Shown here piece after piece: positions 20,744 through 31,640 of a stretch of DNA of 64,000 nt. The position numbers and the translations under genes are program-made. The stretch is from Poecilobothrus nobilitatus (taxonomy: Eukaryota; Arthropoda; Insecta; Diptera; Dolichopodidae), in the NCBI GenBank assembly GCA_947095535.1, contig OX352774.1, positions 117,245,996-117,309,995 of the forward strand, in the 5' to 3' direction. The notes under the pieces were generated by a model. The model was not told the origin of the DNA, made no database searches, and saw only the letters and a list, made by a program, of their open reading frames with translations. The number at the start of each line of letters is the position of its first letter. Position 1 is the stretch's first letter.

Positions 20744-23700
20744 TATGGCTACAGAAAATAACATAAATCATACACCAAGACCAGTGCAGAGATGGCAACC
20801 TGTCATCCTGCAGTGGAATCTAGCAGGTTTCGAAACCAACAAAGGTTTTCTGGAGATACTGCTAAGGGAACATCAACCCCTAGTAGTAGCACTACAGGAG
20901 ACCCACATCTCAAATAACCAGGCGAATGAAGTTTGGAAGAACTACACCTGTCTGCTTCCCCCTGACAGGGACCGGTGGGGAGGAGTGGGCTTCCTAATTC
21001 ACCCAAGCCTAAATTATGAAGAGAAGTCGATCAGAACCTGCATAAAATCAATAGCTATTGTCACGGAACTTCCAGGTTTCCATGGTAGGGTGACTATAGT
21101 AAATATCTACATAAAACACAACACTAGACAGGTAAAAGAAGATCTCGGCAGAATTGTAAGGCAGATCGAAGCTCCTTATATTATTGTAGGAGACTTCAAT
21201 GCTAGAAACATAATGTGGGGAGATTTAACCAATAACTTACTAGGAAACCAGGTAGAAGAGTGGCTCGACGACAACCAGAGTCTCAAGCTGCTTAACAACG
21301 GAAGCCCAACCATGCTGGCGGCATGCGGGACGCTATCGTGTATTGATCTCACAATAGCCGACTGCCAAACCGCTAGAAGCTTGGACTGGAAGATAACAAT
21401 CAGCCCTAAAGCCGCAGACCACAACCCGATAGTGATTACTATCAAAGGGTTTAGGCAACGCACACTAGAAGAAGCTCCAAAAAGAAGAGCATCGTATAAG
21501 GACAAGGCTGCGGACTGGCCAAAATTCGAAGCTGAAATAGTGAAACAACTATGCACGCGACCTTACTCATCAAACGTGAATAGGGAAGCCGCAATTTTAA
21601 CTAAAACACTGAGAACAGCGGCCAACAACACAATTCCCAGAAAAGCCTTAGTAATCGATACAAAAGAACCAATATGGGCAAACAGAAAGATCAAAGAACT
21701 GGGACAAGACAAAGACAGACTCTGGAGAGCATATAAAAGATCAAATGGCAACACTCAGATTCTAGTAGCCCTAAAGAAAACACAAGCTCTCTTGAGAAAA
21801 GAAATAAAAGCCGCGAGAAAGTCCAGCTGGGAGAACTTCCAAGACTCTATTGACGGCAGTGACATGCAGAACACCTGGGCCAAAGCTAGAAGGATCCTAG
21901 GTCTAAAACCCAAAAAGATTCAAATGTTCTTAAGGACAGAGGAAGGATTAATCTTGGAAAAGGCTGTCATTGCTGAGAAGTTTGCTGAACACTACCAAAT
22001 CGAAACTGGTAGATGTCAGAGTGTTCTCAGAGAAGAATTGACCACTAGCATTTCGGAAGATCAAGAACCCGCAGAAGAGTGTATGGAGATCCCCATCTCA
22101 GACCAGGAAGTGGATAACGCCATTATCAGCGGCAAAGGTAATTCCCCTGGACTAGACGGAATAACTTATAATATGGTCAAAAATAGTGGTGGGAGATTCC
22201 GTAGCAGACTCAAAAAGCTGTACCAAAACATAATAGAAGGCGGGGAAATCCCACACGGCTGGAAGCTGGCGGAGCTTGTTCCCATGCATAAGGCAGGCTC
22301 TAACCCACAAGAAGTGACAAATTACAGATGTATAGCTCTGATATCAGTTCTGTCTAAAATATTAGAAAAAATAGTGGCGAACAGACTGAGCTGGATAATT
22401 GAAAAAAACATTAACAACGAGGTACACGGATTCAGACCCGGAAGAGGCTCGGTATCGATAGTCTATGAAATCGAATACGAAAAAGCCATGCTGCTAGAGA
22501 AGAAGGAGCACGCTGACATCTTGTCACTGGATTTGTCAAAAGCCTTCGATAGGGTTCAGCCCGGGCCCATCGTCTCCCAGATGAAAGAATGGAAGGCCGG
22601 TACCAGATTCATCAGATATACAGAGAGGTTCCTCAAAGGCAGAAGATTCACAGTAAGAATAGGATACATCCACTCCAAAACCCAGAGAATGCTAGGCGGA
22701 ATACCTCAAGGATCGCCCCTTTCCACGAGGTATTTTAATCTGTACATTGCAGACTTAAGCAGAAAACTGGGGGAGCTGAACGGGCTAAAACATTGGGTGT
22801 ATGCGGATAACTTGATACTACTGGCCCGAGGGAACATCACAGAAAGAGAACGGCTATTAACATTGGCAGTCAACTTAATAAAAGATTGGTGCAGCGTGTA
22901 TGGCGGAGAGCTTGCGGAAAACAAGTCGGAAGCCATTCACATCTGTAGAAGCAGGTACTGCGGTAGGATGTCCCTGAACTTGGGAGGAAACCTTATAAAC
23001 TACAAAAACAACATCAGGATCTTGGGAGTTCACATCAGCCGCGGACTAAATTATGGGGTTCATATAAACAACTTAGTGATAAGGTTAAAGAAGGTGAATA
23101 GCCTTCTGAAGCTAGTTTGCAGGAAAAAGCACGGGCCACCAGTGGCAGTGGCGGCCAATATAGCGAAGGCTTTGATTTTTGGAAGGTTAGATATGGCAAT
23201 AGACATTTATGGCTTCACGTCGGATTCTAACATTAGGAAAATCCAGGTATGCATAAATGACGCGGCGAGAACGGCCCTAGGGGCGCTACCCTCCACAAGG
23301 ATTGAGCCTCTCCTACTGGAGGCGGGTTTTCCTTGCTTCTACGAGAGACGTAATATGCTTGCAACGAGGGCAGTGATCAAAGCCCTATACAACGGCCAAC
23401 ACCCAAGACACGAATTTACATTAAATGCCATAAAAGAAAACATCATAGTACCAGGGAAATCAAGCATAATGAAGACGCTAGAACTCCTCGAAGCGGTAGA
23501 CTTCCAGTTGAATACTAAAATAAAATACACGAAACTTCAGCCCAACTGGATAAGACTGAGAGGGTGCATCGATAACTCACTGGCGGTTCACGCGAAAAAG
23601 GACACCACCTGTGAAGCTTTCAAGTCACTTTTCGAGGAAATGAAGAGCAATTTAAATCCGGACAATACAATATACACTGATGCGTCCAAAAGTCAAGCGG

Positions 23701-24440
23701 GTGTAGGCTATGCAGTGATCCTCAACAATCAAGTAGCGGTCGCAGGGAGAATGGCAAACCTCTCGTCGATATATGAGGGCGAGAGAGAGGCTATCCTGTC
23801 TGCACTAGAACTAGCAGAAAGAAACACCGGGAAGACCGTAATATTTACTGATAGTCTAAGCGTGACAACGAACCTGGAGAATCCATCTACAAAAGAACAC
23901 CACATACACTGGGCCAGGAATCTTCTAAGAGAAAACAAAGGAAGAATCAAAGTCTGCTGGATACCTGGGCACGTCGGTATAGCAGGCAACGAGAAAGCCG
24001 ACAGAGTAGCAAAAACAGCAGCCAGGTCAACCGGGGAAATCATTACACCAGCTTCAAGTATATATGCGTGCAAAGCAATCTCGAACTACAACATCTTCGT
24101 AAAACAAAGGAATTGGGAGCAAATAGAACACCTGATGAAAGAGCTCTACCCAATCAGAGAAGACCATCAGAAAGTGAAATCCTCAAATAGATCACTAGGA
24201 GTAAAACTAGCAAGAATACGACTGGGCACAACATTAGCAACTCACGGCCACATATACAATCGAGAAGCTGCTCCCAGTTGCAGTCTCTGCCCACATAGAC
24301 TAACAATAAAACATATTTTTGAGGACTGCGTGAGGCCCGGACGAGAGGCCTCACTCAACTTACTAAAAATCGCTAATGAAGATGACATCAAAAAGATTGC
24401 AGCCATATGCCAAGTCCACGGTATATGGAATTCATTATAG
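20715..24440 (+). CDS. LINE ORF2 polyprotein: endonuclease, RT, RNase H
   Basis: ORF2 nicks target DNA and copies the element RNA there. The frame has 1241 codons from ATG 20715; a second ATG at 20745 lies one base after the ORF1 stop (TAATATG) and is the better start for reinitiation. Endonuclease, residues 28-245: N35, E62, D160/N162 (GDFNARN) and D235-H236 are all present. Reverse transcriptase, about 470-740: PGLDGI, HGFRPGRG, motif A LDLSKAFD with D606, GIPQGSPLS, and motif C at 696-699, which reads YADN instead of YADD. RNase H, 984-1100: D989, E1023, D1046 and D1096 are all present. The C-terminal C1189-x2-C-x7-H-x4-C1205 is also present. The frame is intact over 3.7 kb. The second catalytic Asp replaced by Asn (codon AAC at 22809-22811) should abolish or strongly reduce polymerase activity. 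Confidence 0.9.
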   Translation: MAKAKLILTNMATENNINHTPRPVQRWQPVILQWNLAGFETNKGFLEILLREHQPLVVALQETHISNNQANEVWKNYTCLLPPDRDRWGGVGFLIHPSLNYEEKSIRTCIKSIAIVTELPGFHGRVTIVNIYIKHNTRQVKEDLGRIVRQIEAPYIIVGDFNARNIMWGDLTNNLLGNQVEEWLDDNQSLKLLNNGSPTMLAACGTLSCIDLTIADCQTARSLDWKITISPKAADHNPIVITIKGFRQRTLEEAPKRRASYKDKAADWPKFEAEIVKQLCTRPYSSNVNREAAILTKTLRTAANNTIPRKALVIDTKEPIWANRKIKELGQDKDRLWRAYKRSNGNTQILVALKKTQALLRKEIKAARKSSWENFQDSIDGSDMQNTWAKARRILGLKPKKIQMFLRTEEGLILEKAVIAEKFAEHYQIETGRCQSVLREELTTSISEDQEPAEECMEIPISDQEVDNAIISGKGNSPGLDGITYNMVKNSGGRFRSRLKKLYQNIIEGGEIPHGWKLAELVPMHKAGSNPQEVTNYRCIALISVLSKILEKIVANRLSWIIEKNINNEVHGFRPGRGSVSIVYEIEYEKAMLLEKKEHADILSLDLSKAFDRVQPGPIVSQMKEWKAGTRFIRYTERFLKGRRFTVRIGYIHSKTQRMLGGIPQGSPLSTRYFNLYIADLSRKLGELNGLKHWVYADNLILLARGNITERERLLTLAVNLIKDWCSVYGGELAENKSEAIHICRSRYCGRMSLNLGGNLINYKNNIRILGVHISRGLNYGVHINNLVIRLKKVNSLLKLVCRKKHGPPVAVAANIAKALIFGRLDMAIDIYGFTSDSNIRKIQVCINDAARTALGALPSTRIEPLLLEAGFPCFYERRNMLATRAVIKALYNGQHPRHEFTLNAIKENIIVPGKSSIMKTLELLEAVDFQLNTKIKYTKLQPNWIRLRGCIDNSLAVHAKKDTTCEAFKSLFEEMKSNLNPDNTIYTDASKSQAGVGYAVILNNQVAVAGRMANLSSIYEGEREAILSALELAERNTGKTVIFTDSLSVTTNLENPSTKEHHIHWARNLLRENKGRIKVCWIPGHVGIAGNEKADRVAKTAARSTGEIITPASSIYACKAISNYNIFVKQRNWEQIEHLMKELYPIREDHQKVKSSNRSLGVKLARIRLGTTLATHGHIYNREAAPSCSLCPHRLTIKHIFEDCVRPGREASLNLLKIANEDDIKKIAAICQVHGIWNSL

Positions 24441-24965
24441 AAAATTTAATACAATTAAATTGGTAATAAGTAAAATAAGAAAAAAATAAAAATATAAATT
24501 AAAAAAATTATAAAATAATAAAAAATAAAAAAAAGAAACCAAATTTTAAACTTAATATTTATATTTGTAGATTATTAAGAAAAAGTAATTTGGTAATAAT
24601 TTTAAAATTTTTAACTTCTTATCTAGCAATATTTAGAATTTATTTGGATAAAAAAAAAAAAAAAAAAAAAAAAATAAAAATAAAAAAATAAAAAAATCTT
24701 GAATAGTTGTAAAATCAAAAAAAAAAAATATATATAATACAAAAAAAGAACTCTGTTTAGTTAACTTAGAGTTTTGTATCTATTATTTACATTGTATCCT
24801 ATCTTTTATTAGTTTCTAATTTTTAATTTTATAAAATCAATTAAACTGTGAAATGTAAAATTTTTTGTTGGCCCACATCCGTGAGGAAAAGGGCCCTCTA
24901 TTTTGCAAGAGCATTATATGCCCTTGGGAAATTGTAATAAAATAAAATAAAATAAAAAAAATAAA
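24441..24965 (+). other. LINE 3' UTR and AAAAT-repeat tail
   Basis: The 3' UTR is AT-rich with an A tract at 24651-24674. Near its end lies the motif 'ggcccacatccgtgagg' followed by GGGCCCTC, then AATTGTAAT with three AAAAT units. LINE reverse transcriptases recognise such 3' ends on their RNA; that role is inferred here. Confidence 0.65.
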
Positions 24966-25319
24966 TTGAAATATAAAGTAAAAGCCAAAGCAAAGCAGGC
25001 TATATAAAGGTATAAATTAGATATAAAATATAAAAATATAACGGAAATTATAACCGACAACAAAATATTTAATAAAGCGAAGAGAGTTGATTTCATGTAA
25101 TAATAATGAAGAGAAGGAAGAAAAAATTGTTTTGATATTATTAAGAGCGTTTCCGAAGCTTGATACTTGACATTTCTTTTCATAGATGTATTGCTTTTTT
25201 ATTTCGAATATGTAATGTAGTAGAGAAAACACTAAAAATTTGACCAATTATAAACTGCGATCATCTAATAATAGTATTTAGTGCGAAATTCGGTAGGGTT
25301 GGGAACACTCAAAGTAGCC

Positions 25320-25600
25320 ATAAAATGAAATTAGAAAAAGGGGCAGTGTTGAAGGGATGATATACGAAAGTTGGAATATTGATTGAAAACGAATTTGGAC
25401 AAGTTATTTTATAGTTACAACGGAAAATATCTATCAGAAGGAAACAAATTGAATAAAATGTGTTCCACATATTAGCGAATCCCACAATAAATGAGTTTGC
25501 TAGGAATTTCCATGGTGTAGAAATGGCACTTGAAACCTTCCTTGTGTTTCAGAATTATTGATTTTAGTTCAATAGAACAATGTCGTTGCCTATAAGATAT
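25320..25600 (-). pseudogene. LINE ORF2 C-terminal relic, copy 2
   Basis: This is a diverged counterpart of 4075-4350. The minus strand contains FANMWNTFYS and further residues in the place where copy 1 has MMWNILQPNLFPS. Shared DNA blocks are 'aatgtgttccacat', 'ttgattttagttcaataga' and 'cttataagacat'-like text. It is heavily decayed. Confidence 0.42.
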
Positions 25601-25620
25601 TATCAACAAAAGAGAGATCT

Positions 25621-27595
25621 ATTATATTACATTGTTAGTTAAAAGGAGTTGGAAACGTTTGCTTGTTTAGTTCTACAATCGGATTTTGTCGAGCTAACTT
25701 AATAAAGTTTAAGAAATACCATCCCATATTTAAGAGAATACAATTAATAATAACGTATATTGTATCACAATAAATGTAAATGTAAATTTTATTTTTTATT
25801 TTATAAACCCTAATTTTTTAATTGCAAATCGTCGCGCGTAGAATAAAATAAAATATTACCACCAAAATATTACACCTATCAATAAAATATCTACACCATT
25901 TTGATGTCATTATTTTATCGTTAATAAATTTCCCATTTTGATTTTCTTTCATTCATGTTGACTTGTTATAATAACCAACCAAAATTATATAAAATACCCG
26001 TATATAATAATAATATAGTAGTTAGCTTTAGGTTATTTTACGTCACATCATTATCAATTTTCAATTTTAATATAAATCGTTGTTTTCTTTCTTACCATAC
26101 TCTTGGATTACATCATCTATCTAACAAGCAAAGAGAATTGATGATATATTCAGTACTATGTTCTATTAATAATGAAATTAATAATAATCCAATTGTTGTT
26201 TTTGGAAAAATATATTGTTTTATTATTATTTATTTATCTGTCATATGAATTTCAAATGATAACTAACACTCATCACATACACTTACATAATATTGATAAC
26301 AAAATTATTTATCTTTTTATATAACTCATCAGATCAAATCTTGTGGTAACTTGACTTTTTTTTTATTGTGCTTTCCTTCCGGCTGTTCTAGCTAGTTGCC
26401 TGAATCCTTTTCTAATCTTAATCCAATTAGAGAACTTAGCTTTCATTTCAAGGAAAAAAAAAAAATTTTGTATCAAATATACCAGCATCTTACCAGTTAA
26501 TAATAAGTATACGTATATAAATAACTTAGTGCCAATATGGCAACTTATGAAACTTATGACAATATTTTTATTTGTTTTTTGGTTTTTGTTTTAAATGACA
26601 TCACATATGCCAATTTCTAACTCTCTAAAGATGCTTTTAAGGTTATCAAAACAATTTGGTTCAAATATATCCTTCCAATGAGAAACTCATTGGTCATTGT
26701 TTCTGTTTTGTTTTTTTTTTAACAAAAAATCTGTCAAAAGGATAAATGATACACCGTTTCTATTATTTGAACCGTAAACATAAATCTATCAAAAGGATAA
26801 TCTTTAGAAAACAGATAAAAGGACAGCGCAAAAAATAAAAGTAACAAAAAGGGATATAAAATTAACAAAAGTCCTTGTCACTAGTTTATGATTTTGATTT
26901 TCAGGGAAATATATTTTGTTTGTGTGTTTGCAGAATAAATTTCTGTGGTTCAACTGAATAATAATCACAATATATTTTAAGACTTCGCAAATAATTTTTA
27001 TATGATTTTATATTTTGTTCTTGTCATGTTATTATGATTTTTATTATCTTTCTAACAGATACACAATACATCTATTGTATTTTAATACTTTAAAGACTAT
27101 GGTTCAGTTATAATTTTTTTGCGAAAATCAATAATAGGACTACCGTTATATTGATTTATTTTTGTATGTAATATTTTAATGTCCTTTTTTTATTTATTTA
27201 TTTATTTCAAAAAGTCTCTAGGAGAGTAGGATTTTTAATTGCTAAAATCACATTCCTCTGTAGCCGGTATAATGAGATAATAACCTTAACTTAAAAATAA
27301 TATAATGATTGAGCAATAGCATAAGGCAGGAAAGGGAATAAGCTGAAAATTAAGGGAATAAGCAGGAGTGGGATTAAATGGAAGTTACAGCAGTTGTAAA
27401 TTAACTGATTCCTTGAACTTCTGTATATATTATACGAACCGGGGAACACCTAGAGATCATTATTCCATTAATTTATTATATTATTAATTCGAAATTCTAA
27501 ATAAATAATATAGTTCAATATAAAGATTGTTAATATACATTTTTAATTATGAATTATAAATATCTTTAATATTATTATTTTCTGGTTTATTATAT
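25621..27595. other. AT-rich intergenic stretch
   Basis: A 97-codon open frame at 25955-26248 has AT-driven composition and no recognisable motif, so I do not call it. Two short 'atc(t)gtcaaaaggata' motifs repeat near 26730 and 26787. Nothing else was seen. Confidence 0.4.
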
Positions 27596-27599
27596 AATA

Positions 27600-28095
27600 A
27601 AGGACACTAAATCTGCTGGAATTGGTGCTTAAAAATACCAGTTCTACTATTTTAAAACCTCTGCGCAAACTTTTGCACCTTTCCTTTGCTTCGGGTATAT
27701 GCTATTCTAAAAAAGAAGTAATTCAAGCTATTCCTCTAATTACCGTCCTATTGCTATTACTTCGGTTCTTTCCAAAGTTTTGGAATCGATACTAAATAGA
27801 AAGCTTACGAAATATCTGGATAGCAAAGGTTTGATTCATGAAATCTATATGGGTTCAGAGCATCGTTCAACGGGTGATCTCATAACTTGCCTCCGGGTGA
27901 CCTCGTTCGATTCGCGTACTAATCGATGGCTTTTCATCTGACAAATTTTTAATAAATGCTAGAGTGCCTCAGGAATCTGTTCTCTCGCCCACCTTATTTC
28001 TGATTTTCATCAACGATATACTCTCTCTTACTTCCAATCCTATTCATAGCTTTGCAGACGATAGCACTGTTGCTACTTGTTGCTACTTATGAATT
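27600..28095 (+). pseudogene. LINE reverse transcriptase fragment with FADD box
   Basis: Across three frames the segment reads SNYRPIAITSVLSKVLESIL, HRSTGDLITCL, VPQESVLSPTLFLIFIND and HSFADDSTV. These are RT motifs in order (NYRPI, template-grip region, PQGSVLSP, xADD), with frameshifts and a G-to-E change in PQGS. The RT resembles the CR1/Jockey-type LINEs rather than the I-like element at 18600-24965. No other domain is attached. Confidence 0.75.
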
Positions 28096-28311
28096 CAATA
28101 AAAGACTAAACGTCAATCATTCAGCCAATGTAGCTTCAAAAATATTTGAATATTTTCTAACTCAATTTTATAAAATTTATATTTATATTGGTAATTAATT
28201 TTATATGCTTTTATATTAACTCGTCGCTGTCGGTTTATTTATTTATTTATTTATTTGTCATTCTGTCACGCTTTTTATTATCTTCGTAATTTGTTAGCAA
28301 CATTTATAAGT

Positions 28312-28399
28312 GTTGTATGGTGCAGAGGAAAGTGTACAGGTTTCAAAAGTGGGGGTCATGTTGTTCGAATCCAGTTCACATGCAACTTTTTTTTTTTTT
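28312..28399 (+). repeat. tRNA-derived module 1 (A box, B box, T run)
   Basis: The sequence TGGTGCAGAGG fits the Pol III A box TRGYNNANNGG, and TGTTCGAATCC lies where the B box is expected. The first and last seven bases (GTTGTAT and ATGCAAC) can form an acceptor-like stem, and TGCA/TGTA a D-like stem. The anticodon and T stems do not pair, so it is not a working tRNA. A T13 run follows, as a Pol III stop would. A SINE head or old tRNA pseudogene fits best. Confidence 0.55.
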
Positions 28400-28693
28400 A
28401 ACTATCTATTCATCAACATTTTTGGAATAAAATATGTATATATTTTGTATATATGAATTTGAAACTTAAATTTTTATCTCTAAATTCATGCATACAATAC
28501 ACACGCAATATATTTTTGATCTTTTCTCCTATAATAGTATATTTTTATGTATGTTGCTAAAATATTTTGTTTACAACATTTGTTTAGTATTTAAATCAAA
28601 ATATTTGCTGTTAACATTCTTTAATGCATATTGAATATGCATGGTTAAAAATTAAGATTTTATTTTCGTAATATGTTCATTAAATATTTAAGT

Positions 28694-28780
28694 GTTGTAT
28701 AGTGCAGAGGAGAGAGTACAGGTTTTGAAAGTAAGGTAATTTGGTTCGAATCCAATTGTGTAGGTACATTTTTTTTTTTT
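28694..28780 (+). repeat. tRNA-derived module 2
   Basis: This is the counterpart of module 1 in the second tandem unit, with a perfect A box (TAGTGCAGAGG) and a perfect B box (GGTTCGAATCC) followed by a T12 run. The acceptor-like stem is lost. The two promoter boxes are better conserved than the rest of the unit. Confidence 0.55.
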
Positions 28781-29559
28781 GTTAACTGTATTCATCAACA
28801 TTTTTTTAATAAAATTTTATGTATAATATACACATATTATTTGATCTTTGCTCCTATAATAATTTAGTTCAATCAATCTTGACGTGCACATGTATTTTGT
28901 ATTAGGATTTAGCAAAACACAAAATATATGGGTACAATATTTTTATGTTGCTAAATTATTTTGTTTTAAAACATTTGTTTAGGATTTAAATCAGAATATT
29001 TGTTGTCAACATTCTTTATTGCATATTGAATATGTATGGCGTTAAAAATTAATGTTTTATGTGTTTTATTTAGGAACATTTATTATGTCTATTGTGTATA
29101 AAGATATACATATAAAATTTCATTCAAAATAATTCCAATTGCCAAATTCAAACTACATACATACATAATATATTTTTGTATGTTCATAGTAAAGAATATA
29201 AAAAGTAAAGATCATTACAAAATTATGCTTTTGCGCATTACGCATTATGATTTATATATACATATATATCATTTTCATACGTGTTAGAAATGTTACTTCA
29301 ACTAAAATTGTATTGTAATATTTATAATCACAGTATTTTGGTACATATTTTACTCTTCGAGGTACTTTCATTAATTATGAATTACATACTGGAATAAAAA
29401 ATTTTTACTCTTGCCATATAATAAAAACATCCCATATTTTTTAAATTTAAATTATGTGCTTCATTTAAAACTAAAAAGTATAAAATAAAATATTAATTTT
29501 ATGGGGCGAATTCGGTTTCAATAAAAGCATATGTATTTTAAAAATTATTTTATTTACTT

Positions 29560-30250
29560 ATTATTTTATTATTGGTGTAATGCTAAGTTATGGACGATAT
29601 TTCTTGTTTCTCCATTTTCTGTGTATATAAATAAATTTTGTGTATTATCGACGCGTGAACATGCAACATATAATTGCCCATGGGAGACGCATGAATTTTC
29701 AAGGTTTAATCCACATATTGTCATAGTTTGCCCTTGAGCTTTATTAATTGTCATTGCATTGGTGGTTTGAAATTGCGTAATAAAATTGAGATCCAATTTT
29801 TAATTCTAAATGATGTGGTGATATACCTGTTACGTCCAATGAATTTAAAAATTCAGTTGGATAATTAACTCCTTCATTTTCATCGACGACTGTATCTAAA
29901 TCTATTGATATGTAAATGTAAACAATTGTGTATTAATTATATTTTGTATAGTAAGGTTAATGACATCAACGTCAACATTTTTTGCTGTAAAATAGTTCAT
30001 TCGCCTAACCATTGATGGTGTGAATAATTGACTTCAGTATTTGGAAACACTTTTTGTATGAGTTCATTTTGGGTAGATACAATATTACAAAAATTTTCAC
30101 CAATCACCCTCACCAATTTCGAGTAACTACAAAAATTTTCACCCTCACCAATTTCGAGTAATTGTTTTGAAAACTCTTCTGCTGTTGGATCATTTTGTAT
30201 TTGAATATTTTTATTAATTTGAAAGTACCTGTGAATCTTTTGAAAATACT
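29560..30250 (-). pseudogene. Helitron Pif1-like helicase C-terminal remnant
   Basis: On the minus strand 29796-29569 encodes [32 protein letters not shown] and NLFIYTENG. This is the hallmark C-terminal helicase block of Helitron Rep/Hel proteins (the KAQGQT motif and the QLYVACSRV motif). Upstream, other frames add [35 protein letters not shown] and DPTAEEFSKQLLEIGEGENF, the preceding helicase segments. Frames are broken at least three times, and a short tandem duplication ('aaaattttcaccctcaccaatttcgagta') lies at 30090-30165. No Rep nuclease part and no Helitron ends were found. It could have belonged to an autonomous partner of the DINE-like elements, but this is inference. Confidence 0.85.
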
Positions 30251-30552
30251 TATATACAGAATCAATAGGGTCGTCATGGTCGGTTAGATTGAATTAGATG
30301 GGATAGTCATGCGCGATTAGTTTGGAGGGTTTTGTGGTGATTAGATAATAAGAAGATAGTTTTTGGTATAAAAAACACTTGCAGTTATATGGCAGCTATG
30401 ACTTCCTGTGAAACTTTTGAAAATACTTAAATACAGAATCAATAGCGTAGTCATCGTAGGTTATCTTGGAGTGTTTTGTGGTGATTAGAGCATCAGAAGA
30501 TAGTTTTTGGTATAAAAAACACTTGAAGTTGTAAGACAGCTATGAATCTAGT
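30229..30552 (+). repeat. Imperfect tandem repeat, two units
   Basis: The block 'cttttgaaaatactta.atacagaatcaatag' through 'agatagtttttggtataaaaaacactt' occurs twice (30229-30408 and 30409-30552). The first unit has about 40 extra bases. Confidence 0.75.
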
Positions 30553-30959
30553 GTCGCCTACAAAAAAGTAATAAAAACAAAAACTATCCTTAGAACCAAA
30601 TGAACATACGTTGTAAATATGACTTTAATATGAGGAGTAGCTTAATTATATATTAAGATAATAATAATTATAGGAGATCCTTTCATTCATTTTCCATTTT
30701 CATTCACCTTTGAATACATTAATGGAATTTAAAGTCAAGAATACTTGTTTTTCTTTAGAATTATAATAAATTATATTGTATTTTAAAACTGCTATGAAAT
30801 TTTTGAATATTTAAATGTTTTTAGTGCGTATAATGGCAATGACTTTTACAGGTATTTTGAATGGTTGCTGTGGGGCTTTTTGAAATGTTTGTACAGCTTT
30901 TCTTAAAAAAAGTCTTCGTTGTACTTTTATTAGAATAGGTCAATAACAAGTTTTCCTTT

Positions 30960-31640
30960 TTAGCACATTTCAAAAAAACATTTAAAAAAATGTGGCTATT
31001 AGTTTCACTCTGTTCATTCGTCCGTCCGTCTGTTTATAAAACTTCTACACCTTTAAAGATAGAGAAAAAAAATTTTAACCATGGGTAGGTCTCATAAAAA
31101 AATTAATTTTGTGGAACAACTTTTTCATGTAGCCCCATCCATCAGCGAAATACAGCTCCTCAAACTTTGAAAAATCCCTATTTTTAAACGTGTATATTTC
31201 ATGTTCCGCTTAACATATTTTGAATATGAAAACGGCATTCGACAGAAATTTTCTTTAGCTTTATAAATCTGTATCAAAATTATATATATATTTTAAATTG
31301 AGCTTTGAGAAAGGAATCTGAAATTTTGAGACAAGAAAGAATTTTAGAATTAATATAAGTTTCCTTAGAAAATTTTTTCGTACCGAATGTCCTCTTGTAC
31401 ATTTTGAGACAAGAAAGAACTTTTAGAATTAATATAAGTTTCCTTAGAAAATTTTTTCGCACCGACCCTTGCTTAAGAGCTATTAGGGCTCAAAAATTAA
31501 AAATTTACTATTTTTAGGCACCTGTAACTTAAGCACCTGTACAAATTTTTCTTCGGCAAGACATAAAAATTAAAGCTCCAGTAATATATTCTTACGTGTG
31601 TTAACGGTTTTTCTTAGTTATATAGGGTTCTAGACTTACA
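30960..31640 (+). mobile_element. DINE-like element, subfamily D, copy 3
   Basis: From 'tagtttcactctgttcattcgtccgtccgtctg' the sequence runs through 'cttttaaagata'-like text, 'ttgtggaacaactttttcatgtagcccc' and 'atacagctcctcaaac' to 'cacctgtaacttaagcacctgtac'. It is the best preserved D copy. The opening GTCCGTCC and the mid-element text on pressing down of 'aggagctgtagc' type match the other DINE-like families in layout. Confidence 0.55.
31319..31465 (+). repeat. Tandem duplication of about 80 bp
   Basis: The block 'ttttgagacaagaaagaa' to 'ccttagaaaattttttcg' occurs at 31326-31381 and 31401-31459 with almost no changes, so the duplication is young compared with the D element that holds it. 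Confidence 0.8.

Larger units (their letters stand above)
18600..24965 (+). mobile_element. Near-complete I-like LINE (non-LTR retrotransposon)
   Basis: The element has a GC-richer 5' region (from about 18600; start not fixed), ORF1 with three CCHC knuckles, ORF2 with AP-type endonuclease, reverse transcriptase, RNase H and a C-terminal CCHC motif, and a 3' UTR. It ends in AATTGTAATAAAATAAAATA near 24950. Non-LTR elements that carry RNase H and a multi-knuckle Gag belong to the I group in the wide sense. The 3' end motif (GGCCCACAT..CG..GGAAAAGGG..AATTGTAAT) is shared with the LINE end at 52428 and the relic at 32865. Base composition is strikingly less AT-rich than the surroundings, a sign of recent arrival. 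I found no convincing target-site duplication. Confidence 0.85.
28300..29070 (+). repeat. Diverged tandem duplication, period about 382 bp
   Basis: Two units (about 28300-28680 and 28681-29070) share ordered blocks: a tRNA-like module, T run, 'attcatcaacattttt', 'ttgatctttgctcctataata'-like text, 'acatttgttta..atttaaatca', and 'aacattctttaatgcatattgaatat'. Divergence indicates an old duplication. Confidence 0.75.

Noticed and set aside
20118..24354. Several antisense open frames of 60-130 codons across the LINE
   Set aside because: They are shadows of the strongly coding plus-strand ORF1 and ORF2.
25955..26248. 97-codon open frame on the plus strand
   Set aside because: Composition follows the AT-rich background, there is no known motif and no repeat or promoter support.
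28312..28399. Functional tRNA gene
   Set aside because: The acceptor-like and D-like stems pair, but anticodon and T stems do not, and four extra bases separate the T arm from the acceptor.
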